A stretch of DNA of 64,000 bases from Ovis canadensis (taxonomy: Eukaryota > Chordata > Mammalia > Artiodactyla > Bovidae). Location of the stretch: positions 132,343,384-132,407,383 of the forward strand of contig NC_091250.1 in assembly GCF_042477335.2 (NCBI RefSeq). Reading direction: 5' to 3'. Below are positions 10,509 through 20,240 of this stretch, piece by piece (position 1 is the stretch's first letter; the number at the start of each line of letters is the position of its first letter). The position numbers were made by a program, and so were the translations under genes. The notes under the pieces were generated by a model, which saw only the letters and a list, made by a program, of their open reading frames with translations, did not search any database and was not told the origin of the DNA.

Positions 10509-11311
10509 TGATCTTGGGTGCCCTCGGCCAGCAGCAGCCTGAAGCAGTGTTCTGGTCTCCAGCCAGAGACTGGGGTTAGACCACGGCAATGACAGCACTG
10601 AAGCCCCACCTCTAGACCACCAGGGACCGGTGGCCAGTGATGAGGCCCCGGCCCGTCAGCTGTGTAGAAATGAATTTCCACACAGAGACAGAGGATAGGG
10701 AGACAAGTAAAGTGTTTATTAGGAGAAAAAAGAGTGCACATGGATAGACACACGGGCGGGTTCGGAGACAGTCAGGCCCTCACGAGAGCTGAATCACTTT
10801 TACGGGGCACTTCTTCCGGGTTTCCTTTGACCAATCATCTTGCTTTGCCTGGTTCTGAGTCCATACCTGGTTTATCTTTGGGTCCTCCCACGCGCGACAC
10901 CATCTCTCAGTCACGGCTGCCGCTGCTGCTGCTAAGTCGCTTCAGTCATGACCCCATAGACAGCAGCCCACCAGGCTCCCCCGTCCCTGGGATTCTCCAG
11001 GCAAGAACACTGGAGTGGGTTGCCATTTCCTTCTCCAACTCAGTCAAGGTAGATTTTAGCAAAGAGGCCTCTGGGTAGGCTGACATCGCTTACTGCAGAG
11101 GGGAGGCCTCCTCCCTTTTTGACTTCCAAGGAGCCTTTCTGGGCATGTGCAGTCAGGGAGGGCCCCCGACTTCGAAAAAGAGCGATATGTGCTTTCTCTC
11201 TTCTCTGGACAGGCCTCCGCTCTCCTCCCTCTCACTACTTTGGAATGTCTGTCTGTCCACAGGGGAGGAACTCCGGCCCCTCAGCCAGGGGCCCATCCAG
11301 CCCCCGCCTCA
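10509..11311 (-). mobile_element. ERV class II (ERVK-type) LTR inserted in a MaLR LTR
   Basis: Read on the minus strand, a poly(A) signal TAATAAACACTTTACTTGTC lies at about 10715, followed by a U5-like region ending near GATCA at 10509. The upstream U3-like sequence reaches about 11311. It is itself split by a Bov-A. The exact ends are uncertain because I found no clean flanking duplication. Confidence 0.6.
10914..11038 (-). mobile_element. Bov-A SINE inserted in the ERVK-type LTR
   Basis: A minus-strand Bov-A body runs from its 3' tail (GCTGCTAAGTCGCTTCAGTC) to GTTGCCATTTCCTTCTCCAA. It is flanked by exact CTCAGTCA copies at 10906-10913 and 11039-11046, an 8-bp target-site duplication. It is therefore younger than the LTR. 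Confidence 0.88.
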
Positions 11312-11465
11312 ATCTGCTTGGCGTCCTTATGCAGGCGGGACCTTGGGACACAGACTCGACTACAGGGGGAAGGCCGTGTACAGAGGCCCCTCACCGTCTC
11401 AGAAGGAACCTGCCCTGCTGATACCCTGACCGGGCACGTCTGGTTTCCAGAACTGAGACGATAAC
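11312..11465 (+). mobile_element. MaLR LTR (MST/MLT1-like), 3' half
   Basis: GGCGTCCTTATGCAGG, CAGAAGGAACCTGCCCTGCTGATACC and CCAGAACTGAGACGATAA continue the MaLR consensus order that broke off at about 10508. Confidence 0.65.
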
Positions 11466-12388
11466 CTCCTGGTTCCAGTCGCCCAGGCTGTGGGGCTATT
11501 CATGGCAGCCCTGGGACACAGAGAGAGGGCCGCCAGGAAAGCTTCACAGGAGAGATGCTTTTAGAGCTAAGTGGTACTTCCAGGTTGGCTTGGGGCAGTA
11601 GGCAGTCACCTGGTCAATGAACATCTCTGGGAGGGCTCCGTAAGGTTTGCACCCAGAATGAAACAAGACACACTCAATTAAACAGAAGCTGGTCTCACCA
11701 AAAAAAAGGGAGGGGGTGGGCAGCTAGATGAGGTGATGTGCATGTTAAATAACTGGATCGTGGGGATCATTTCACGACACAGATACACATCAAATCATCA
11801 CGCTGTATACTTTAAACATATTACAGGCAAATATACCTCAATAAAGCCAGAAAAAACGCATGAAACAAAACAAAGTGGCGCCTTCGCTGGAAAGAGTGAC
11901 AAGACTTTAAACCAGTTTGGCGGAGCTAACACTGAAGGCTGAGCCCAGTGCAGCACAGAAAGTCCACACCCTGCCCGGCGCCTCGGTGGGGAAGCAGAAG
12001 GGACAAACAAGTCCCCATCAGAAATTCATTCCAAATCCTCAGAAACCTTCCACTGTGGAAGGGGTGCTCAGCCAGGCAACGAAAGGGGAAGCTCTAGCAC
12101 CCCCTGACAAAGGAGCCCCCTCCCAAGAGCGACAGAGCACCAGCACAGCGAGCCGCACCCCCACGGCCTACCTGGCTGCTGGCCCACGCCCCGCGGAGGA
12201 CAGACACCTGCCTTCTGGTTAAGACTCCTCTTCACAGCTTCAGGGAGCTCTGTGCCCTGCCTGGGGGCCCGCGGCTCACTGAAAGCCTTTAAGTACTCTG
12301 ATCAGATCCCTTCTATTCCTGGGTCTCCAGATGTTCCCCTGGAGACGGAACTGCTCAAAAGTTCAAGATAAGCTCTGCTTACTAAGTG
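11466..12388. other. Intronic sequence, no gene seen
   Basis: Sequence near 11700-11870 is A-rich and resembles a decayed L1 3' end (CTGTATACTTTAAACATATTAC). The rest appears unique. A 101-codon plus-strand ORF at 11917-12222 has no recognisable similarity. Confidence 0.45.
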
Positions 12389-12389
12389 G

Positions 12390-12550
12390 TAATCACTGAT
12401 CTAAAATTCACTTTTTACATGTATTAACTCATTTTCCCTACAGATAAGGAAACTGAGAGGCACGAAGCAGTGAAGAGCCGATAGCAGGGTTACTGGGATC
12501 TTAACTCAGGCTGCCTGGCACCAGGCCACCTGCTTTTAACACTACCACAC
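12390..12550 (+). mobile_element. MIR SINE
   Basis: The core phrases are in MIR order: TATTAACTCATTTTCCCTAC, AGATAAGGAAACTGAGAGGC, GGGATCTTAACTCAGGCTGCC and CTTTTAACACTACCACAC. It is old and diverged. Confidence 0.75.
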
Positions 12551-13553
12551 ATTAACTTCTCACCCTCACGGGTCCACAAGCTCAAATTTGAAAAAAATGA
12601 AAGGGTAAAATTGAATCAAAGCAGTGCTGCCTAGCCGAGCTACCTACTCTCATACTCGTTCCAATGAGGAAATATCTGGGTGGGCCCTCTTGCTCCTCTG
12701 CTTTAGGATGAATGATTTAACAGGTTCCCGGCTTGAATCTCCCACACTCTGCAACGTTTTTACAGTTACACAGCTGCTGTTTTCCTTTGCTGTAGCATTT
12801 AATCAATTTTTTGGTGTATTACAGAGATTCCAGTCACTTGCTGAAGGTCACACAGCCATGGTGGAAAAACAAGACTCTTAAATTAAGACTGTGCTTTAAA
12901 GACTGCACTCTCATTGCTTCTGCTAAACAGCCCTTCTGTGCGGAGGAAAGGATTCTCCCCTCTATGGACAGTAATGGGCAGAGGACAGACCCCTGGGTTA
13001 GGTATCAGTGGTTAGTCCCACTAGTTCCACCGTATAATTTCAACACTTAGGAAGTCCTCACCTATTAAGTAAAAATACCTTCTTAACTTAATGGTTAAAT
13101 GAGAAAATGTATCTGAAAGCACCTAAGGGAAAAAAAACAATAAAACAGGATAGAGGCTCGTCATCATCTCCATGACTCACAAACTCCATACCAAATAGTC
13201 CTCAAATCCAGCTGAGGAAAATGCACGGGATGAGAAGAGTGACCGATGCGTGAACTGGGCGAGGACAGCGCCACGGGCCACCGCAGAGGGCGTGCTTCCA
13301 CAGAGACTAGCTCACTCCGACAGCCCTGCGGGAGTTCCTGAGGCCTCGAGATAAGTAAGCGGCCACTCAGAACCTGAACCCAAGACCACCGGTTCCAAAC
13401 GCCACGCTCACCCACAGCTGCCACACAGGAAGTCACAAGGTGGACAATGGCCAAGAGCAGGCAGCACACTGGAGTCTAACCACCCCACCAATGGCCCCAC
13501 AACAGGCCTCAAAACAATCTAAGTGGGTGAACGGTGGAGAGGAATATAAAATC
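12551..13553. other. Intronic sequence, no gene seen
   Basis: Unique or very decayed sequence. A fragment at about 12770-12890 (GTCACACAGCCATGGTGG) resembles an MIR core. No ORF similar to known proteins was seen. Confidence 0.45.
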
Positions 13554-13559
13554 ACTTTC

Positions 13560-14616
13560 TGCTGGGAGCCAGCTCGGGAGATCCCACCCATGACAAGGTC
13601 ATGCGGAAGACACCTGACGAGCAAGATGGATCAGGACTTGAGGGACCCCCTGGACCTGCTCGAGCATCTGTCCCAAAAACCAGAATCTGTCTGTCTTACT
13701 ATTTTATATCTTTCACCAACTCTTCTGACATTAACAGGGGGCTATCCCCGATCACCTTTTTCTGCAAAAAGTTAACTTAGGGCTTTAGTGAATAAGTCTC
13801 CTGGACATGATAGGAGTGTTTGAATTCAAACCCCTCTGATGGCTTTCTAGCATGCCCGACAGGTTTATCCAGACTCTTGAAGCTACGCATGTGATTGTTT
13901 ACAGCCTCCCAACCGTGAGAGGCACGGGAAGCCTAAAACATTCTAAAAATATACAGCCTTTCGAAGAGTTAAAAACTGTTAGAGTAGTGCTGGTGTAGGA
14001 TTTCACTGCTGAGCCAATGCTTGCTGCCAAGTTCCCATATCCCTTATCCATTGTGCACCTGGGAGTGCATTAGTTAACATAGTTGGAATGTAAGAAAAAC
14101 AAGTAGTAGCCTTGGAATTAACCACATCAGACCTCTGAGCTAATAAGCTCTTTCTTTGATGTAACCCACTGCACCTTTGCTCCATGAGAATGTAACTCTG
14201 TTTGGTATTTTCTGAGCCTGACACAGATTAGAGGTATAAAGAAAAAACACTTCAAGGGAAAAGAAGTTTTTTGGTTGATCAATACGTATCAAGGAAAGAG
14301 TCATAAAATGTTAACAGGCCTCCTGGCCAGAAGATAATGTACACAACATAAGACCCTTGTTTATGGGAAAGATTTGCAGAAAAATCCTGGTTTCGGTAAG
14401 GGCAAAACTGCTGGCATGTTTGGGCTGACTCTCCATGACCTTGCATCTTTCATTACCCTCTATGTACAACTCAGGGTATAAAAGCTCCTTTTGAAAATAA
14501 AGTTACGGGCCTCGCTCACCAAAGCTTGGTCACCCCATGTCACTCTTTCATTTCCTTTCACCAATGCCATCCGTCCTGAGGGCATCCCTGGACTCTGCTG
14601 AGGCTGGACCCCAGCA
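13560..14616 (+). mobile_element. Solo ERVK-type (BTLTR1-like) LTR with 6-bp TSD
   Basis: The LTR is 1057 bp with canonical ends TGCTGGGAGCC...CCCCAGCA. It is flanked by exact ACTTTC copies at 13554-13559 and 14617-14622; a 6-bp duplication is the usual length for class II ERVs. Inside, a TATA box (GGGTATAAAAGC, about 14475) is followed by AAAATAAAGTTACGGGC (about 14495), and then a U5 whose GTCCTGAGGGCATCCCTGG and GCTGAGGCTGGACCCC match ruminant BTLTR1-type LTRs as I know them. No internal proviral genes remain, so it is a solo LTR, in antisense orientation to ADD1. Confidence 0.93.
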
Positions 14617-14622
14617 ACTTTC

Positions 14623-15768
14623 CATTACTAATTTCATAAAATTCTGCTAAATTCACTAAATTACTAAACTCACAAAATTCATCCAAGCAAACAAAAAAAC
14701 GCTATTTGAAGTAACACCCATTACTTCCAATAGCACGTGAGCAAATATTAGCCAGGATACTCTTAAGTGCTTTCAAGAAGTAACTTCACAAAGGAAACTA
14801 CAGTTCAGATTTCATGAGAGGAATCCAGGAGAAATAATCTCATGTGTTGCTGTTGTTAAGTCGCTAAGTCATGTAAAACTCTATGAGACCCCATGGGCTG
14901 CAGCATGCCAGGCTTCCCTGTCCTTCACCACCTCCCAGGTATCTCACAAATTAGCAAATAACTACCCCTCCACAGGAGGGTCTCCACCACAGTTCCTATA
15001 CCAATGCACATATTCTGAGATGTTCATGCCCAGAACACATGCAGGAAAAAAAAGAACTCGACTCTACCCTCTGGCCACGCCAACCACTGTCTCTCTTTAG
15101 TTCCTTCATGACAGTGGTAACCGTCCTTCAGCTCCGTTGCTAGTGTCATTTTCTTGGCTGTATCTTTCCTGAAGCAATGACTTTCAAAATTTACAGTTTA
15201 ACTGAAACGAAACATTTTCTCAATTTAATTCCATGAGGGCATGGAATTTTATCTTTCCAGGAAGAAGGAGGAAGGTAGCAAAGCTTGGCAGGGCTGTAAG
15301 TAAGGAAGATTAAAACACCACAAAAACAAGCAAGCAGCTTTTTCAGAATTTAATGGTCAGTAACTAAATGTTCCAATTTGTGAAGTAACTGGTTCTGTGG
15401 AAGACAAATGATAAAAGAAAGCTTTGAAGGAATTACTCAGCCGAGACTTATAAACCAAGAACAACAAAACTGTTGAGAATGCTAAGATACACATACTCTG
15501 TCCACACAGACACTGGAACATGAGCGCTTCGTCAACTCTGGGACTTCTGAAAACGGTGTCAGCTTTCCCACTTTAGAGCGAGGCAGGAAGTACTTAAAAT
15601 CACAAGAATCAGTCTCAGTAAAAATCTGCCACAGGTTTACTCTCTGAAAAGTATTAATATTTATATCAGCTGATGGAGACTGAAAACCCTTTATACTATG
15701 AAATAATTATGAGCACACAAATTCTTAGTGGTCTCAATTTCACAAAAATAAGGATATACTATTAAGTG
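14623..15768. other. Intronic sequence with a Bov-A/BovB tail fragment
   Basis: Bases 14848-14945 are a minus-strand Bov-A/BovB 3' fragment (GTTGTTAAGTCGCTAAGTCATG, then GGGCTGCAGCATGCCAGGCTTC). The remainder appears unique and AT-rich. Confidence 0.65.
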
Positions 15769-15785
15769 AAAAAAAGCAAGGTACA

Positions 15786-15889
15786 GTGCTCACTTCAGCA
15801 GCACATATACTGAAACTGGACCGACCCAGAGATTAGCACGGCCTCTGTGCAAGGATGGCACACAAATTCATGACGTGTTCCACATTTTC
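15786..15889 (+). pseudogene. U6 snRNA pseudogene (retroposed)
   Basis: It begins GTGCTCACTTCAGCAGCACAT and runs collinear with U6 snRNA to GTTCCACATTTT. It has about a dozen substitutions and a short deletion in the ACAGAGA/AGATTAG region (here CAGAGATTAGCA). The deletion touches the ACAGAGA box that pairs with the 5' splice site, so it should be non-functional. It is flanked by exact 12-bp copies AAAAAAAGCAAG (15769-15780 and 15890-15901), showing L1-mediated insertion. No U6 promoter elements (TATA near -25, PSE) are evident upstream. Confidence 0.93.
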
Positions 15890-15901
15890 AAAAAAAGCAA
15901 G

Positions 15902-16357
15902 ATAAGAGAACAGCGTATCTAGAGTTCCTCTTGCGGCAGGAGGAAGGATAAGAAAAACACTCAGATTTGCTTGTATTTGCAAAAAGAAATGTAGGAAGAA
16001 ATGACTAGAAATTTAAGACGGTGGTGTGTACTTTTAAGGAATGGAGGGATCCAGGCAGATGAAGGATAGAGAAGGCCAGCAGAGTCCTTGTTGTACAAAT
16101 ATACATTTTTTAAAGTTAAATTCATAAAAAGAAAAAGTTTAAAAATAAAACACCATAAAGCACATAAATAAAATCCTAAGCATCCCTGAAGGTATAAATC
16201 AACAGCATACACAGTTATCTTGTACTTCCAGCAGGGTAATGACATCAAGCATCTGTCTTGAAGTTTTATACTTTGATATATAGTCTGTTGGGCACCTACT
16301 GACCTGGGCAGTTCATCTTTCAGTGTCACCTCTGAATGATCATGACTAGGTCAGGGC
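15902..16357. other. Intronic sequence, no gene seen
   Basis: AT-rich sequence. A 122-codon minus-strand ORF at 15961-16329 has low-complexity hydrophobic content and no recognised family. I treat it as chance. Confidence 0.45.
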
Positions 16358-17100
16358 ATCTGGAGAAATATCAATAACCTCAGATACGCCAATGGCACCA
16401 CCCTTATGGCAGAAAGCAAAGAGGAACTAATAAGCCTGTTGATGAAAGTGAAAGAGACTGAAAAAGTTGGCTTAAAACTCAACATTCAGAAAACTAAGAT
16501 CATGGTATCTGGTCCCATTACTTTATGGCAAACAGATGGGGACACAATGCAAATAGTAGAGAGTTTATTTTGGGGGGCTCCAAAATCACTGCAGATGGGG
16601 ACTGCAGCCATGAAAATAAAAGATGCTTGCTCTTTGGAAGAAAAGCTGTGACCAAACTAGACAACATTTCCAGTGGTCATGTATGGATCTGAGAGCTGGA
16701 CTATAAAGAAAGCTGAGTGCCGAAGAATTGATGCTTTTGAACTGTGGTGTTGAAGAAGACTCTTGAGAGTCCTTTGGACTGCAAGAGGTCCAACCAGTCC
16801 ATCCTAAAGGAGATCAGTCCTGGGTGTTCATTGGAAGGACTGATGCTGAAGCTGAAACTCCAATACTTTGGTCACCTGATGTGAAGAACTGACTCATTGG
16901 AAAAGACCCTGATGCTGGGGAAGACTGAAGGTGGGAGGAGAAGGGGACAACAGAGGATGAGATAGTTGGATGGCATCACCGACTCGATGAACCTGAGTTT
17001 GATTGAACTCCAGGAGTTGGTGATGGACAGGGAAGCCTGGCGTGCTACAGTCCATGGGGTCGCAAAGTGTCAGACACAACTGAGCGACTGAACTGAACTG
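16358..17100 (+). mobile_element. BovB LINE, 5'-truncated 3' portion
   Basis: This is the C-terminal part of the BovB reverse transcriptase ORF and the 3' end. The catalytic YADD region reads YANGTT, so two aspartates are lost. Later phrases KLNIQKTKIMVSGPITLW and ELWC survive with frameshifts and stops. It ends ACTGAGCGACTGAACTGAAC. Dead copy, plus strand. Confidence 0.93.
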
Positions 17101-18632
17101 ATATATACTGTTAAGTATTTTAGCAGGGTGGCCCTATCCTGACTTTCAGGTGATAAAATGTAGGTTCTAAAGAGACTGTCTTATCTCAAGGCAGAAATAT
17201 TAACCAAACTTTCAAGTGAGTTAAGAAAGTATTCCGTTAATGAGCCCCTTATAGTCAGTCTTCCAAAATGATTCTGTTCACATCAGAAGTATTTATGACT
17301 GAATATTTCTTTAAATCAGTACTGGCTCCACTGTGCAGCCACTGCTTATTTCCAACTTACCGAAAGCAATGGAGTTCTTGGCCTCTAAACAGGGCGTTTC
17401 ATCCCATAAGGAATCAACGGAATATGAAGTACCTCCCTTCCCAAGTTAGGGAATGACAGGCAAGATTTACTGCTGAAGAACAGGGCACTCAGCACACTGG
17501 CCTTGAAGTCCGAAGTTATGAGGGAAATACAGTCGTCTTATCCGTTCCGAAAGCCGACCAGGTCTTCCACATGTCCAGTCTAAGCATCTCACACTGCGGG
17601 CTGGCGCACAGGAGGTGCTTGGTAACAGTGTGAGAGCCTGAAGAGCTGCAGGCAGCGCAGCAGGCCTGAGGACCCTGAGAGCCTTCCTGACGCAACGCTG
17701 TCAGGATCTCCGTGGTAGCTTAAACCTAACCCCTTCATTTCAGAACTAGGAGACTGAGGCTCAGAAGCAGCAGCAGATGGCCCTGGGCACACTGGGAATC
17801 ACGGGCAGAGAGCAGCGACTTGGTGTGTCTGAGTCAGGCTGAGGGCAAGCCGGAGGTCCACTGGGCTGCTTACCGCTAGACCCTGAACTTCTGAAGTCGC
17901 TTAGCTTCTCTCTGGACATCAGTTTCATCACCTATAAATGGATGCTGCCATGGAAACCTCAAGGGCTATGATAAAAATCAGAAATGCTACTTAGAGAGTA
18001 TTTAGCAGTGTTTGCCAGTGGACACACATAAAAGGGCGGCTATGATTACTGGACAAGGCTGGGTCCAAAGTGTCCTGGTCAGGTTTTATGGACATTCCAC
18101 AACACCAAATTCCTTCTTGCTTGCTTTATTTTTACTGTTGGTGAAAAATAACTGAAAATTTCAGACACCTATGACAACTACAGCTGGTTTCAAAAACATA
18201 TTACAAGATATTGTCTTGTATGTCTAGTTTCTCATTGTTCTTACCACCATAGGAATTTCCTATGTTAACATCCAAAACACTTCTGAAGGCTTTAATAATT
18301 CCAAATGATATTTGAAGGGGAAAATCATGAAGGTCTTAAACTGAATGGAATGGCCTAATTTTCATTTTCTCATAATATGGAAAAATGGCCAAAACCAATT
18401 GAAACAAAGGAAAATTATGCCTCAAACTGCATATATTTTATTAGTCTTTATTTAATCAAAATGTGCTGTTTCAACAAACACAGCACTACTGAGGTAGAGG
18501 GGAGATTTCCAACTCTGACAGGCTCCGTCCACATTTGGGCCACAGAAGCTACAGACCCCAGAAATGACTTTTCAAACGCGACTGAAAGTAGAAGCCGAAG
18601 GACGTCCTCAGTGAGTGCCCACTGAGCTCCTT
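17101..18632. other. Intronic sequence with MIR-like core
   Basis: Bases 17620-17850 contain an MIR-like core (ACTAGGAGACTGAGGCTCAGAAG). The rest is AT-rich unique sequence with no gene. Confidence 0.5.
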
Positions 18633-19272
18633 TTGCTGCTGTTCAGTCGCTAAGCCGTGTCCAACTCTGCAACCCCGTGGGCTGCAGCACGCCAGGCTCC
18701 TCCGTCCTTCTCTACCTTCTGGAGTTTGCTCAAACTCATGTCCACTGAGCTGGCAATGCTATCCAACCATCTCATCCTCTGTCGCCCCCTTCTCCTCCTG
18801 CCCTCAATCTTTCCCAACATCAGGGTCCTTCCAGTAAGTCAACTCTTCACATCAAGTGGCCAAAGTATTGGAGCTTCAGCTTCAGCATGAGTCGTTCCAA
18901 TGAATATTCAGGACTAATTTCCTTTAGGATGGACTGGCTGGATCTCCTTGCAGTCCAAGGGACTCTCAAGAGTCTTCTCCAACCACAGTTCAAAAGCATC
19001 AATTCTTTGGCGCTCAGCCTTCTTTACTGTCCAACTCTCACACTGATACATGACTACTGACTATACGGACCTTTGTTTGCACAGTGATGAATGCCTCTGC
19101 TTTTTACTATGCTGTCTAGGTCTCTCCTATCCACAGAGCAAGCGTCTTTTAATTTCATGGCTGCAGTGGTTTTGGAGCCCAGGAAAATAAAATCTGTCAC
19201 CGCTCCCACTTTTTCCCCAACTATTTGCATGAAGCAATGGACCACATGGCATGATCTTAGTTTTTTGCTCCT
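18633..19272 (-). mobile_element. BovB LINE 3' portion
   Basis: Read on the minus strand, the 3' end (GGACACGGCTTAGCGACTG) is preceded by reverse-transcriptase C-terminal coding sequence, including ELWLEKTLESPLDC-like and DFIFLGSKTTAAMKLKDACS stretches. The 5' truncation falls near GATCTTAGTTTTTTG (KIMASGP region). It is followed directly by a short inverted repeat. Confidence 0.9.
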
Positions 19273-19276
19273 ACCA

Positions 19277-19312
19277 TGAAGCTAACACAGGCCAGGCACT
19301 GTGTTAGCTTCA
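19277..19312. repeat. Perfect 14-bp inverted repeat at a BovB 5' junction
   Basis: TGAAGCTAACACAG (19277-19290) is the exact reverse complement of CTGTGTTAGCTTCA (19299-19312), with an 8-nt loop. The left arm abuts the truncated 5' end of the BovB at 18633-19272. Confidence 0.9.
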
Positions 19313-19699
19313 ATCTGGATGCTTGGAGACTCGATGCACAGAACAATCTCTGCCTTCAGGAAACATGCACTCGCAGAGGGGCCAGGCAGCAGGAGAGCTG
19401 CACAAACAACTTACACAGTGCCACGGGCAGGGGACGGGGAGGGTGGGGGTGGGGCGGTCAGTGGCAGCATTAAGACAGGGCTCCCGAGGTGGCATCAGAG
19501 GCGGTGAGAGTGACAGGCACTCCAGTAACAGCTACAGCCAGGCCAGGAGTGAAGAGTAGCTTTGTTTGGGAGTGGGAAAAGGGGATGAAAGTAAATCTGC
19601 TTATCATCATTTTCTTTAAGGACTGAGATATTTCAGTTACGTCTTGGTAAATAAGCAAAAAAAGATATTAACACTAGGAGGGGCCTTCATACCCATGTC

Positions 19700-20130
19700 C
19701 AAAACAGAACTCTTAATCGTGCCCCAGCCTAGCCTCCCTGCCTACACTCAAACTCCTCTAACACATTCTCCATAAAAACACAATCAAATCAGGCCCTCCT
19801 CCTACCTGATTCCTATCAGTGACTTCCCACAGTCCCTGAGTAAATCTGAACGGCTGATGCCAGCCAGCAGGGACCTTTCCAGCTAGGGCCCAGCAATCTT
19901 TTTGCCTCCCTGTCCCAGATAAACTGGCTTCCTTTTTCTGCAAAAACACCCAGCTCCTTCCTGCCTCGGAACCTTTAGACCCTTCTCTGCCCAGAACAAA
20001 TTTACTTTAGCTACTTTGAGCACCTTACTCCTTATCAGTCAGGATTCAGGTCAAATTTCACATCCAAGTTTTGAGAAAAGTTTCCCTCACTGCAAGCTTT
20101 AGAGCAGCCCCTCTTCCCAGCTCCCTCACC
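19700..20130 (+). mobile_element. L2 LINE fragment
   Basis: C-rich sequence with the L2-type phrases CAGGCCCTCCTCCTACCTG and CAGTGACTTCCCACAG, then CTTCCTGCCTCGGAACCTTT and CAGGATTCAGGTCAAATTTC. Diverged, no coding potential. Confidence 0.55.
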
Positions 20131-20169
20131 TCACCCAGGGTTTTCTTCCCTCTCAAGGCATTCATCTGT

Positions 20170-20240
20170 ACTTTCAGAGTACAGACTCTGGACTTCCACT
20201 GCTTGAGTGCAAACTCCAGCTCAGCCATGTACTGGCTCTG
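20170..20240 (+). mobile_element. MIR SINE, left part
   Basis: GACTCTGGACTTCCACTGC, then AACTCCAGCTCAGCCATGTACTGG, matches the MIR 5' core. It stops at GGCTCTG and resumes at about 23112, so a BovB landed inside this MIR. Confidence 0.65.
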
